DNA from: Xiphias gladius
Lineage: Eukaryota > Chordata > Actinopteri > Istiophoriformes > Xiphiidae
NCBI RefSeq assembly: GCF_016859285.1
Contig: NC_053408.1
Location: 7,599,713-7,663,712 of the forward strand
Direction: 5' to 3'
DNA: 64,000 nt
This document shows, piece by piece, positions 23,984 to 36,845 of this stretch. Within the stretch, counting starts at the first letter, position 1. Each line of letters opens with the position of its first letter. The position numbers were made by a program, and so were the translations under genes. The notes below the pieces were generated by a model, which was given only the letters and a program-made list of their open reading frames with translations, was not told the DNA's origin and did no database searches.

Positions 23984-26900
23984 ATGGCGGTGCAACCGAA
24001 GCAGAACCTGTCCATGGATAGTGCAGCCGAGCATGGCTTCCTGAGCTTCATCTTCTCCATGCCGGAGAAGCCGGACACCACTTTCAGAGTGTTCGACCGC
24101 AACGACTACTACACTGTTCACGGGAGAGACGCCATATTCGCTGCGAGGGAAGTCTTCAAGACGAATGGCGTCATCAAATATTTGGGCTCAGGTACGCGAG
24201 CATGTGTAGCTTAGCGGACCGCGTCGCTAGCTGGAGCTTGCAAACTGGCGGCGTCTGCTGTTAGCAAGCTGCGTGTTGTTGGTGCTTATACTTAAGCTAG
24301 GCCAAACACAAAAGGCATCCATTACATTAGCTTCAGTTTTGAGCTTTGGCAGGAAATGTCAATTTCAGGAGGCAGAATCTCCCAGTTAAACTGTAATTCA
24401 TATCACATCAATTAATAAACTCTTGGTTCTGCTTAAGGACCTACAATGTTTGGTTCAAGCTTTTGGAAAACAAGGTCTGTCAAAGTCAGTAACCTACTGT
24501 TATTTTAATGTGTTTTCAGATTCAGATTGGATATAATGCTGTAAAACCCCAGCCCTAGTTTCAAAAGTCTAAAATTTCAGAAGTCTAAATTAGTAGACTT
24601 TGTGCTTTTTTGAAAAAAAAAAAGCATTTGTGGAGCACAGTGCATTCCTGTCCTGTGTCGGGTCCGGAGTACATTGCAGTTCTTTAGAAATCTTCCAGTT
24701 GAGACGCAGTGTGCCCCTGCCTCTTCTGCATCCTGTATGTTTAGTGTTTTTAAAAAAAAGAGATGCATTCATGATATTGCTTTATGGAAGCAATAATGCC
24801 CGTTAATTTTTGTTTGTGCACCAGTGCCCCTAAACATAAATATAAACGAGGAGCCCCGAAGTTGACTCTGATATTAATGTGAGTTTGATCTTCAACAGGG
24901 AGTCGCAAGCTGGAGAGTGTGGTCCTGAGCAAGCTGAACTTTGAGGCCTTTGTTAAAGACCTGCTGCTGGTGAGGCAGTACAGAGTAGAAGTGTACAGGA
25001 ACCAGAGCAAGAGCAGCAAGGAGCACGACTGGAAGCTCGAGTACAAGGTATTACATCGACTATCGAGGAGTATCAGTGAGATTTCTGTTTGTTGAAAAGA
25101 CCCATCCAGCTTTTTTAATGCTTTTAATGCTCCAGCTTTAATGTTAAAGCATGGTAAAGTATCACAGGAGGGCAGATGTATGCAAAAGTCATTAGACTTT
25201 GATTTGATGTATGTATAGATATACAAAAAACACACACTAATTCAAGGGATAAGATGCTGAAAGTCCAACATGGTCCCAAGATGTTAAAAGCCTGACATAA
25301 AACATGTAAAATGCATCTGCATTGAAAAGCGCTGAATTCAGTTCCCTCAAAAAAGGTCGTAGAAGGTATTAAACCGTCTTAAGTATTTTCTCTTGCCTGC
25401 TATCGGCATTAATATTAGTTACAATTTTTTTTTGTATCTGATTGTGGTCCGTCTGGAGACATTACACACTTGTAAACTGAAAGTGGGATTGCTCTGACAC
25501 TGAATTGTGCATGTTGGAGGCTGTTCAATTCTTTTTCTGTCAAATTTGAGTCAGTGCCATCAGCCTACCCTAATCAGCCTTTTAGCTTCTTGATTATTTG
25601 ATTAATCGTTTGGTCTGTAAAACATCAGAAAAAGAAATTATTGGCACCCCTGAATTTGAAGCACAGAATTCAGAGAATATCTTCCGAGATAAACTTGGTT
25701 TAGTGTCCAGTATGTGGTACAGGCTGAAACCACTGAGTTTCTTCTTAGCGCCACGTCCTGGAAGCGGCTTAACGGTTTTATGACTGTGGAACTTCATGAT
25801 GAACATTGAGAACTATTGAAACGGGGATTTCAAGAATCTTTGCCGGTTTCCTTGTACCCTTTGGAATTGTTATATTTTTTTTATAATGACACTCCTGATG
25901 CTCTCAGACAGTTGTCTTGTTTTTGTCGCTGTGAAAAAGAAACTGGAAACAATCCCCCCTTACTTTGGCAAAAAAAAAAATCGCCAATCATTGGTTAATT
26001 CAGGTCATATGAACACTGAAAATTAAGAACAGGTGAGTCATTTGTCTTTTTGTTTTGTTTGAGGAACTAATTTAAATTCATCAAAAAGGTGCCAATAATT
26101 GTGTCAAGCGTCACATTTTATGTCTATTTTTTTTATTTCACTGTATGAAAGCTTCTTTTTTTGTTGTTCTTATTATTCAAAATTGGTTAATATGCACTTA
26201 TTTTTGAAGATATTCTAAATTCTCTACATAAAATTCAGGGGTGCCAATAATTTACACCAGGACTTTACTAATAATAGCAGCTTTAGTGCTGAATGTACTT
26301 CCAGAATCCTTAAAGACATTTGTGTTTGTTGAGATTTGTGTCTGCTTTACAATAGAAAAATGTTTTTACCTGTATCCCAAGGGTATTACAATATGACCAT
26401 TAACTCCTTTTTTTTATTGCTTTGCAGGCCTGTGTCCAATTCTAGTAATTGTATCATTTATTTTTATGTAATATAACATCCGCCCAGGGAAAATATGTTT
26501 AAAGTAATGTTTATTAAATTGCACTGTGCCTGTTAAACAAACCAATACAATACATGTACTCTCCATCATTCTGCCTTTTGCGGTCATCCGTCTTGTCTGT
26601 GTCCTTCACTCTCAGGCCTCTCCAGGAAACTTGACCCAGTTTGAGGAGATTTTGTTTGGTGGTGGAACCGGAGCAGAGGGCTGCGCGGGAGTTGTAGCTG
26701 TGCGCTCTGCTACGGGAGCTGACGGACAGCGCGCGGTCGGGGTCGGCTATGTGGACGCAGCCCAGAGGACGATGGGAGTGTGTGAGTTCCCAGACAATGA
26801 GATCTTCTCCAACCTGGAGTCCCTGCTTGTCCAACTCGGCCCCAAAGAGTGTCTCTTAGCCCAGGGTGAAGGCAATGCTGATGGAAATAAACTACGAGAG

Positions 26901-28222
26901 GTATGCGCAATTGAATTCAGCTCAGTGCAACTTTCTTTATTCCTCTGTGTGTGTTTGTGTGTTTGTGTGTGTATTTCAAGCAGAGTATTCTTATGTCTTA
27001 AAACATGTCTAGTGGGGCTTATTAAACATTTTTAGGAGACTATAATAGTTTGGGTATGGTGTGAAGACATTGTAATCATTATTGGACAATACTGTATTTT
27101 ATCATTTTATGTCATTTATCTGGTTTTACTTTTGACTGTAACTTTATTAGTGATTATAGTTTCCTTTGTTGAAGCACTTGTAACTATGTTAAGAAAAGTG
27201 TTACACGAATACGGTTATCATGATTACGTGTCTGTGTAGGTGGTGGAGCGTGGCGGTATCCTGGTCTCTGACAGGAAGAGGGCAGAGTTCAGTAGCAAGG
27301 ACATGGTCCAGGATCTCAACAGGCTGCTGAGAGCCAAGAGAGGAGAGACCGTGGCCAGCAACACGCTGCCTGAGCTGGACAAACAGGTGAGCAAAAGAAA
27401 AAGCTTCCTGACACATACTGTATTACCAACAAGGAAATAAATTGTCAGTGTAAAAATATAGCAGATTCATTTTCATTTTACAAAGGTTTGAAATCAGATA
27501 ACCTTGACAGCTCTTGTACATAATGGGCAAAATGTACCATGAACATGGAACAGGAGAACAGGATTACATACATGTTACAGAAGTCCCTGGAACATATGAA
27601 ACGTTTCAATATATTACAAATGTTTGAATACAAATATCCGATATGGAAATTTTAAGATAAAACGCATGCTAGACTTGCAATACTACATTATGCTTTCGTT
27701 AAAGTGATCAGTCAAAGTCATAGGATCGTTCATGTCTTCTAAATTTGATTTTGATTTTTTTTTTTAAATGGCAAAATAAAAAGCCTACTGGTGGCCAGTT
27801 GGATTTCTTGTTGTGTGGTAAACAATACACACGGTGAAATGTGTCAGAAACCATATTGTTAGCTGCATCTTAAAATCTTAAAAGATGTGGGGTTCACACA
27901 GACACACACCATGGAACTGATGAATATGTATTTTAAGCAGTGTCTGCCATAGAGCACAAAAATAAAGGATGGGTTCTTTCGAACTATCATAATAGCTCCT
28001 TGCGCCTGATTTACTAAAGGAAAAAAATCTTATTTAGTCACACTATTTCCAGCACGTTTTAATTTAGGTGCAAACATAATAAATTATCTTTAAATCTACC
28101 TGGTTTGCGCCTGCCTCAGTAAATCAGGGGGCGAGTCTTTATCTAGAACTCACCCGTCTTAACCAGATAGTTGCTAATCGTACCCCTGTTCACCATGTCT
28201 CGCCCTGTGCGTTTACCAGAAT

Positions 28223-28290
<68 letters not shown>

Positions 28291-31200
28291 TTTCACAGGT
28301 GGCTATGTCATGCTTGGCTGCAGTGGTGCGTTTCCTTGAACTGCTCTCGGACGAGTCCAACTTCAACTCCTTCAGTCTGACCACTGTGGACCTGGGTCAG
28401 TACATGAGACTGGACAACGCTGCCGTGAGGGCTCTTAACCTCTTCCAGGTCAGTGGCAGGGACCAGGTCAGAAACCGTTCTCTTTCTGGCTCCTAACGGT
28501 GTCTATCCGTGCAGGTAGTTTGTTCAGGTTTTTATCTACCTCTGAGATTTCTGCCACCCCAATACAAAGGGGGTGAAAGGAATTTCGGTTTGTTGAGGTC
28601 AAAATGTAAAACAAAAAAGCGATATTTGAAGAACGTAACAGTTTTAGTAAAAACTGTTCCTGTGATAGTTGCTGAAACTGATTAGCTCGTGCAATGTTAA
28701 AGCCTAAGACTGAGCCTCTTCTTTTGCTGCTGCTGACTGGGTGCGGATATTGCTGGATGTCTAATGATTGAAAATCTAACACATGCTCTTGAGCTTCGTG
28801 AGTTATTTATCATATCACATGTTAAGGTCTTTGAAACGCGGTATGTGAATTGTCTCCTCCAGGGTTCACCTGACGACACCAGTGGGGCCCATTCATTGGC
28901 CGGTCTGTTGAACAAGTGCCGTACGCCGCAGGGTCAGCGGTTGGTCAACCAGTGGATCAAACAACCCCTCATGGACAAAACCAAAATAGAGGAGAGGTAA
29001 TACAATGATGGGAATAAACTGTTCAGATCAAATATCTCAGCTAGTGGATCTTCAGGATTTAGATCACAAATCTTGTGCAAAAAAAAAAAGGCGTGTCAGA
29101 TTAAGTAGTGTAGAGTTGCAATATGTTTAATTTTTATTGTTGATTAATCTAACGATCATTTTTCTCGATTCATCGTTCAGTTGTTTGGTCTGTAAAATTA
29201 CATAATAATTGCAAAAAATGGCCATCACAGTTTCTCAGACCCCAAGATGAAGTCTTCAGGTGTCTTTTGTGATCAACTGTCCAAAACTCCAATGTATTCA
29301 GTTTGCAACTATATAAAACAGAGGAAAAAAAGAAAATCCGTAACTGGATGAGAGGAACAGCAATTTTTTTGGTATTTTAGCTTAAAAAGATTTTGAGAAA
29401 ACTCTCGGTGTGTCTCCGTGTGTGTCTGCCGTGCGCGCAGGCTGGACCTGGTGGAGAGCCTCGTGTGCGACTCTGAGCTCAGGCAGACCTGTCAGGAGGA
29501 CTTGCTGCGGCGGTTTCCTGATCTGCACCGTCTGGCCAAGAAGTTCCACCGTCACTCTGCGACGCTGCAGGACTGCTACCGCGTCTACCAGGCCGTGGGC
29601 CAGATCCCTGCCCTCATCGCAGCATTGGAGAGATACTCGGGTACACACTGACCTACAGCAGTTGAATCAGTGTGTGTGCATGCACTGTACACTGGGGTGC
29701 CAGTTTATTTGGAACTCCTTTTGTAGTGGTGTGTTGCTCCTGCTTTGGCCTTCCGAATAGCATTGATTCATCTGGGCATTGACTCTACAACATGGTGGAT
29801 CCATTGTACAGGAATATTGTACCATACAGAAATGATTGTACAGTTGCTGCAGATTTGACAGCTGCTTAATCCTCGTGCAAACAGCCCTTAGCACAAAGAT
29901 GACAGGGACAGGGTTGAGATTCTGGTGATTGTGCAAGCCACTGAGGTGATGAAAACACATCTCCCTGTAATCTCTCACTGACAACTAGCTGCCGCTGACA
30001 TGTTGTGTTATCATGCCGGACGTGTCCATGATAGATTGGACTTAGTCAGTTGGTACCTGGGGATTTAACGTGTGCCAGAATAACATTCGCCCATCGCTCC
30101 TGACATGGTCGTTAGCGTCCTTGTCCAATTAGTAATGACTTCTAAGATGAGATTTTGCATGACATTGCTTCATGGTTTTCATGGTTACAGCATGTTTTGT
30201 TCTTTTGCACGAGTCTTACCTTCTGATTGGGGGATCACACAAAGAATCACTGATACCTGTTTTTCTTTTTCCATCTTGCACCATTTTTGCGATATTGGTT
30301 GCATAAAGGCTAAACCGGACAGCCACTTAGAGATGACGAGATCATCGTTGTGCCATCCATCATGCCGGGTCATTTGAAAAACTTAACAGTAGTGAGTTTT
30401 GTTGTGATCAGTGAGAATTTTTAAAAAAATTGTTTGACATTTTTGGGAAAGACGCTTATGTGCTTTAATGATAAGAGCTGGAGGTTCAGATCGGTTCTCT
30501 CTTATGTCTGTATGTTAAATATGGAGCTAGAGCCAGTTTGCTATTAGCTCACCTTAGTTTAGCATAAAGAGCAAAACCTACCTACCTACATACAGTATAT
30601 ATTCATTAATTTCTGATATGTGTGTGTGTGTGTGTGAATCTGTATTGTAGGCAGCTACCAGGTTCTGTTGGAGGCAGTGTTCCTCTCCCCTCTCAGAGAC
30701 CTGCAGACTGACTTCACTAAGTATCAAGAGATGATTGAAACCACTCTGGACATGAACCAGGTCTCATCTTTCACATTTCTGTACCTGTGGAAAGTGTGAG
30801 AATATTGTTCTGTGCTTTGTGCTTGCGTATTATCATTTCTGCGCGTCGTTTACGCGTTTCGTTTCTTGTATGTTGTGTGCTCCGTGCAGATCGACCACCA
30901 CGAATTCCTGGTGAAGGCGTCGTTTGACCCTGTGTTGAGTGAGCTGAGAGAAAAGATGGACGCGCTGGAAAAGAGCATGCACACAGTGCTGAACAGCGCA
31001 GCCAGAGAACTAGGTGATCACACACACACACGCACACGCACACACACACACACGTACAACAGACACTTAGACCAAAGTTTGAGATTGTCTGTCAATCTAA
31101 CAGATGTATATCGGTTCCTTGCAACCAACTTTGTTACTTTATTTTAAGGCGGTGACTGCACTCATGCATCTCCTTGATGAGATTTTTTTTTTTTATTAAG

Positions 31201-34200
31201 ATGCGGCGTGGTTCAAAATGCAGAAGCAAGTCGATTACACCATGCAGTCATCATGTGATGAAAGCCAATGTTTTGAATGGGATCAATTCTGACGGCTGAA
31301 TGTCTGTAGTGTAATTAATGCCTTTCCACGCAGAGTCAACTTAGCCTTTAAAATCAAACCTAAAACCCCAAACATTACTTTATCGGCTGATTATCTTTTT
31401 TTTATTAACTGGAAGACAAAACAATGGCTTTATTCCTTACAAACATAATAAAGCCTTTAGTCTAACTTACTTTGACCCAACTTTGTATCTTTTGTTTGTA
31501 ATTGTAATTTACAAACCTCAGTGTAAAAGTCTTTTATAGAGTTTTGTCCAACCTCCATAGTTGTTATTTTTACTTATCTTTAAACTCCGTTTAGTTTTTT
31601 GACTCAAAACAACTTCATTACTATTCTCTCAGCGTCATTTAGAGTAGTAATTTGGGGAGCAGAATTATTCACATTATTCGCCACATTATAAGTGCTTTTT
31701 ACATAACCAGCTTAAGGTGAAAATGTGCGTCACAATGTACAATGGTCCTGTTGTAGATGCCTTCAGGGTAGTTCAGTGTCAAATTTAACTTGTAACACTG
31801 TCGTTACACTAGACAGATGGTTCATACATTACAATACCAGGCTGTGTTTGGCTAATCACGCTCTGTATACCCCAAATTAATTGTGTTTACATTCTTTCAT
31901 TCACTTTGGATTAAAAAAAAAAAAAAGTCAGGGAAAGTTTGCCTTCTCTAAATAGGACTCTAATTATGCCTTCAATTATTACTAGCTGAAGTAATTATGT
32001 TTTTCAGAGGTGGAGGTAATATTTATCGCCTCTGGTCTGAGAATGCCTTGGGATACCCCAGGAAGAGCTGGAGGACGTGGTGGGGAAAGAAACGTCTAGG
32101 TTATTTCATGTAGCCTGCTGCTACGGCGACTTGCACCCAGATAACTGGCAGAAAATGCATTTCTAGTTGGAGATGTCAAATACTTGCTTTTTATACTTTC
32201 TATACTAGCTGATTGTAGTTACTTTGCATTTCAGGTCTGGATGCTGGTAAGACGGTGAAGCTGGAGTCGAACGCCATGCTGGGCTTTTACCTGAGAGTCA
32301 CCTGCAAGGAGGAGAAGAGTCTGAGGAACAACAAGAAATTCACCACGCTGGATGTTCAGAAGAACGGAGTGCGCTTCACAAACAGGTCCGTCTCCCACAC
32401 CCCTAATGCCAGCCTCAGATAACCGCGCTCTTTATGGCAGCTGACGGTCTGTGCTCTTTCATGTGCGGTTTCACATGTCTGCAGTAAGCTGAGCTCTCTG
32501 AACGAGGAGTACACCAAGAGCAGGGAGGAGTATGAGGAGGCGCAGAATGCAATCGTCAAAGAGATCATCAACATTGCCTCAGGTGAGGAATCTCATCACA
32601 TGCTGATCACTGTGTCTCATCAGCATGACATTGATTTGAAAGACGGAAGAAATTATGATGACTGAGCTACGTAGAAATCATGTTCTCTTAATTACATGGA
32701 ATTCGTCTGTGACCTTTTAGTAATTGATTTAATTCACATTTTCTACAAAAGCCAAAAAAACTGTACAGTTCTTTGACATTTTGAGCTCGTGAAGTATTGG
32801 TGAGGCTGTGGTCAGACGGCATTCTCTCATCAAATATCAGATGTTTTGCAGGCTGCACATGCTGTAGTCTCCTCTCTCTGTGATAATCAATATGAAAGGG
32901 TTGTACCCTTGGACCCCCCAGGTTACGTGGATCCCCTCCAGAAGCTGAGCGACGTGATAGCACAGCTGGACGCGGTGGCGAGTTTCGCCGTGGCGTCCGT
33001 CTCCGCTCCTGTGCCCTACGTTCGGCCTCGCCTCTCGGCTGACGGCCGCAGGCGCATGGAGCTGCTGCAGGCCAGGCATCCCTGCATGGAGACAGACGCA
33101 GACACCGCCTTCATACCCAACGACATCACCTTCGTCCAGGGAGAGAAGAGCTTCTACATTATAACAGGTGAAAAGAGATGGTGGATTTCAGGTCTCGTAA
33201 GTGTAACATCGACGTCGTATTGTACAGCAGCAGTTATTAGCAGCAGAGTGGTAAGAAATGATTACATCAGCCCTCTAGTTATAATTCTCATCAAGTCTAG
33301 GATCAGGCAATACTTGACTCAACTAAAATTCAGGATATCTCAGCCTCTGCTGCTTTCCGTTTTGATCATTCAATTTTATGGAGATGCGGTAAAAAATCAC
33401 TAGAATACTCCATTCAACTTTTTCTTTTTTTCGTTTATGTATTGTGGATACACACTGTTACTCATCGTCACGGATTCTCCTCTCCTCTTGTCTCCAGGAC
33501 CAAATATGGGAGGCAAGTCGACGTTTATCCGGCAGGTGGGCGTGATCGCTCTGATGGCTCAGATCGGCTGCTTTGTACCATGCGAGAAGGCAGAGCTCAG
33601 CTTGATTGACAGTGTCCTAGCCAGGGTGGGCGCGGGGGACAGCCAGGTGAAAGGCGTGTCCACCTTCATGGCTGAGATGTTGGAGACCGCTGCCATTCTG
33701 CGGTAGGAATACGCGCACACCGGCTTGTTCACAGCTACACTAAACACAATTGATAGAAGCCTGGTCTGATCATCCCTGCTGTCTTTCCAGCTCGGCCACG
33801 GAGAACTCGCTCATCATAATTGACGAGCTGGGCAGAGGCACGTCCACGTACGATGGCTTCGGTCTGGCCTGGGCCATCAGCGAACACATCGCCTCCAAAA
33901 TCGGCTGCTTCTGCCTGTTTGCCACGCACTTCCACGAGCTCACAGCGCTGGCAGCATGTCAGCCCACCGTCCAGAACCTGCACGTCACGGCCCTGACCTC
34001 CCACAACACACTCACCATGCTGTACAGAGTCAAACAAGGTCAAACGCTAAACATTTCCGTGTGATTTCACACAAGTTAGCAGTTTTTTTTGGTTTTGTTT
34101 TTTGCCTTACAGGTGAATTTTCTGCATTTTCTAACCTAGAAAAAGCAACAACTACTTTCAGTTAGACTTTTACATAAGTGACTCTGGTGCTTATTCAGGC

Positions 34201-36467
34201 AAGAGATGAAAATGTTAAATTGCTATCAGATTAACGTAAAGAGTTACAAATTTCTGAAAGGGGCTTAAGTTTTAGCTCTTCAATCATGTCGACATGTTTT
34301 AAAAGCCAATCAGAAGTTTAAAGTCCACAGAGATTCCTTATACTTACTGTGCAGTTTTTAAAAAAAAAATAGAAGACAGTTAACGTGAGGTGTGGAGAGG
34401 CAGGGGAACCGTACTTGTGCCAGGTTTGCTGCAACAACCGATTGTCTAAATTCATCATTTATTGATTGATTAACAATTCAGTCAGTCAAGAGTGAAAATG
34501 GGTTATTTTCTCATGTAGATTGCATATGTTGTGTGACCTGTAGACCAAAAACCAAAGGTGTTAATTTCACAGCAAGATAAAACTGAACTTATCTTGGATA
34601 TTTTTAAAATGACCATAAAAATGACTATGTATTATTGTTTTATTGATTGTTTCAGCCTTAGTTAGAGTAGTTGCCTGTAGTTTGGAGATGCTCTTTAAGA
34701 TGCTTACAACTGAGTGTTACTACATGATTTTGTATATAGAAGCGGCAATGCATTGTTTACCTATTTCCAAAACGTTTTCCAAACTGACAAGCCCCTAACT
34801 GTGTCTTCAGGTGTGTGCGACCAGAGTTTCGGTATCCACGTTGCTGAGCTAGCGTGTTTCCCACCATCGGTTGTTGCCATGGCGAAGGAGAAGGCGGAGG
34901 AGCTGGAGGAGTTCCAGGAACCTGCAGGGGAGAAATCGGAGCAGGAGGAAGAACCTGAGGCCAAGAGACGACGGACGGACAAACAAGTAGGACTCAGTTT
35001 CCCTCTTCCAGGGTATTCTGTTGTCATCAAAACCAAGATATATGATTACGCATAATCACATTGTATCCTGTCTGCATAGTTGACGGTGGGGTTGAGAAAG
35101 ATTAGAGATGAGAAATGTTTTTTAGCATTTATAAACTGTTTATAAACACCTAATAATTGGTTTATAACAGACTGTAATATAGGTGTAAGCACATTTGAGT
35201 GTTTATTAATATATTTGTCAACAGCTGTAACTACTCCGGTCGGCACTAACAAGTGGAGGCTACTCTCTAAACAGATAATAAATCATAACATGGTAAAACA
35301 GTTGTAGTAATATAAAACAGAAGTGTTTAAAACCTGAGGCATGGCTCCCCAGGGGGGCGTGGAGGGAGAGGTGTGAGGCAGTTAAGGCCCTGTAAAACCC
35401 TTCGCACCCGACTGCTGCAAATTCAAAGTTTCTCAGTCATAACTCAGTCAAACCTGAGCACACGGACACGAGACCACATTTACAGATTCAGTGTGACCTG
35501 CACTTCTGAAGGATAGTATTAGCACTGACGTCCGTCATGAATAAAAGTCCATAAGTCTGTTCAGGAATCATAGAAAAAAGACGCTCCTCATAGTTCCAGA
35601 ACTTGCCTGAGAATCAATGCATTTCTAAGTTTTCTCCAGTATCAAAGTAATCAAGTGGTAGATGTCTGTACATCTGTGGATATGCTGCAAACAGGAACCG
35701 CTAATAGCTAATTTGGCACTTTTAGTGGTGTCAGTTTGCCAAATGTAAACAAAATATAGGCTAAAAGAACCGGACTTAAAGTATGGCTCACAGCTGACTA
35801 ACTGATTCAATGACATTATTCATCCTGTTTAAATCTCGCAGAGCATTGTGGGAACTGTAGTTTAGAGAACTTGGAGCATCACACTGTCCATCGTGAATCC
35901 ACCAGTGTTAAAGTGCAATCCTAAATGGATGGAGTACTCTTTTAAGTCAATGTAAAGTCATTTCCAACATCAATTTGGAATCATGTATCAAAAGTACTCA
36001 TTGTGAGGAATTATCCCCGTCACGTTAATGCATCAATAATTGGAATTCGCTAGAGTTGACATAAAATAATCACAAAGCATTTTTCAACTGACCCCAACAT
36101 TCAGGTCGAAGGATTACATCTTCCTCTAATTGTCTCTAAAACCGAGTAAATGTAAATGCACTTATGAGGCTGAAAAGGCTGTTTCTTATTTAGGGTTCCC
36201 GAGGAGCTGACATTGTAGAGATACAAATTTTTACTCAATTTCAATAGTTTGGAGCTTTTGTAAAACTGATGCCCTGCCTCTCTCCTTCAGGTGGGGGAAA
36301 ACCTGATCCAGGACTTCCTGGAGAAGGCGAAGTCGCTTCCTGTTGCCACCATGACTGAGGAGGAGGTGAAGGCAGAGCTCAGGAGAATGAAGCGGGAGCT
36401 GGTCGCCAAAAATAACATGTACATCACAGAGATCCTCGCACGCTGTGTTCCTGTAAAAACTGCTTGA
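23984..36467 (+). CDS. msh2: DNA mismatch repair protein MSH2
   Basis: MSH2 pairs with MSH6 or MSH3 in the nucleus to find mismatches and small loops. Coding exons: 23984-24191, 24899-25047, 26616-26900, 27240-27386, 28299-28448, 28863-28996, 29441-29640, 30651-30760, 30890-31013, 32235-32385, 32485-32582, 32922-33167, 33498-33702, 33791-34038, 34811-34986 and 36291-36467. All are GT-AG and in phase, giving 2808 nt and 935 aa (human 934). Exons 4-15 have the exon lengths I recall for human. The N-terminal mismatch-binding domain starts [19 protein letters not shown]. The ATPase has Walker [10 protein letters not shown] (about 668-676), then [11 protein letters not shown], Walker [17 protein letters not shown] (D747) and the [11 protein letters not shown] box. 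The C-terminal helix-turn-helix region reads [12 protein letters not shown], then an acidic [15 protein letters not shown] patch. The protein looks intact. A long GT tract abuts exon 5. Confidence 0.98.
25635..26253. mobile_element. Non-autonomous Tc1/mariner-like element
   Basis: A 619 bp element in msh2 intron 2 with inverted ends of about 50 bp. The left end reads AAATTATTGGCACCCCTGAA and the right end is its complement, TTCAGGGGTGCCAATAATTT. The inner arms also pair (GAATATCTTC on the left, GAAGATATTC on the right). Ends with ATTATTGGCACCC are typical of Tc1-like elements in fish. The interior has no transposase frame, so it was moved by another element's enzyme. A scrap of the hAT-like MITE lies just to its left (about 25588-25633). 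Confidence 0.75.
28226..28290. repeat. (TG)n tract in the msh2 exon 5 acceptor region
   Basis: About 32 TG units ending 8 bases before msh2 exon 5, leaving only GTTTCACAG-like sequence between tract and exon. The tract takes the place of a normal polypyrimidine tract. Confidence 0.95.
29112..29370 (+). mobile_element. hAT-like MITE copy D
   Basis: Copy in msh2 intron 6. Words: TCTCGATTCATCG, TTGTTTGGTCTGTAAAAT, CCCCAAGATGAAGTCTTCAGG and AACTGTCCAAAACTCC. The ends are eroded. Confidence 0.65.
29690..30375 (-). mobile_element. Degenerate interspersed repeat, possibly a Tc1-like relic
   Basis: The region in msh2 intron 7 starts GGTGCCAGTTTATTTGGAACTCC. It contains TTTGGCCTTCCGAATAGCATTGA, CTGGGCATTGACTCTACAA and TTGCTGCAGATTTG, which resemble the 3' part of a Tc1-like transposase gene read on the opposite strand, a repeat common in fish. 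The remainder is too decayed to translate. Class and limits are tentative. Confidence 0.4.
30432..30575 (+). repeat. Half copy of the palindromic percomorph repeat
   Basis: Words GACATTTTTGGGAAAGACGCTTATG, TCTTATGTCTGTATGTTAAATATGGAGCT and TTAGTTTAGCATAAAGA match one arm of the fold-back element at 61241-61750. Only one arm is present, in msh2 intron 7. Confidence 0.65.
34432..34660 (+). mobile_element. hAT-like MITE copy E
   Basis: Weak copy in msh2 intron 14. It starts TTGCTGCAACAACCGATTG and later shows TTATTGATTGTTTCAGCCTTA. The middle is poorly preserved, so the assignment rests on the ends. Confidence 0.45.
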
Positions 36468-36561
36468 TTTTTTTTTTTTGGACACGTTTATGTGCTCAAC
36501 TACAATCATTTTCATGTGCTGTAGATAAACGCACTAGAGCGCTTACATTGTATAGTTTTTC

Positions 36562-36567
36562 AATAAA
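36562..36567 (+). terminator. msh2: msh2 polyadenylation signal
   Basis: AATAAA about 95 bases after the msh2 stop codon, followed by a T/GT-rich stretch. It gives a very short 3' untranslated region. Confidence 0.7.
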
Positions 36568-36845
36568 GAATTATTCCTGAATGTGTTTTCTGACCCACTT
36601 AAATACGTGAAGACGTGTTGCGCATCAGTAGCTGTGTAATGGATGTTTTTCAAGAACATCTGACTTCTTTGGAAACTCAGTGTGTACATGTGTAAAAAAA
36701 AAAATACCATTTCATTCATAATGTTGCATATGAGCAGCAGTAGTCCTTACGAAGACTCATTGTTTTCCTTTTAAATGTTCACAGGCAAGCCTATTATTCT
36801 TTTCAGTGATAAATGCAATCATTATTCCACACTGAACATCAGTAA

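Noticed and set aside
28171-28496. Open frames rich in alternating C and V, or T and H, around 28.2 kb
   Set aside because: They are translations of the (TG)n tract. Only the part from 28299 is real coding sequence (msh2 exon 5), in a different reading.
32846-32921. Upstream extension of msh2 exon 12 from the acceptor near 32851
   Set aside because: The frame is open through this stretch only in the wrong phase. Entering from exon 11 (phase 1) the extension meets a stop, while the acceptor at 32921 gives exactly 246 nt as in human.
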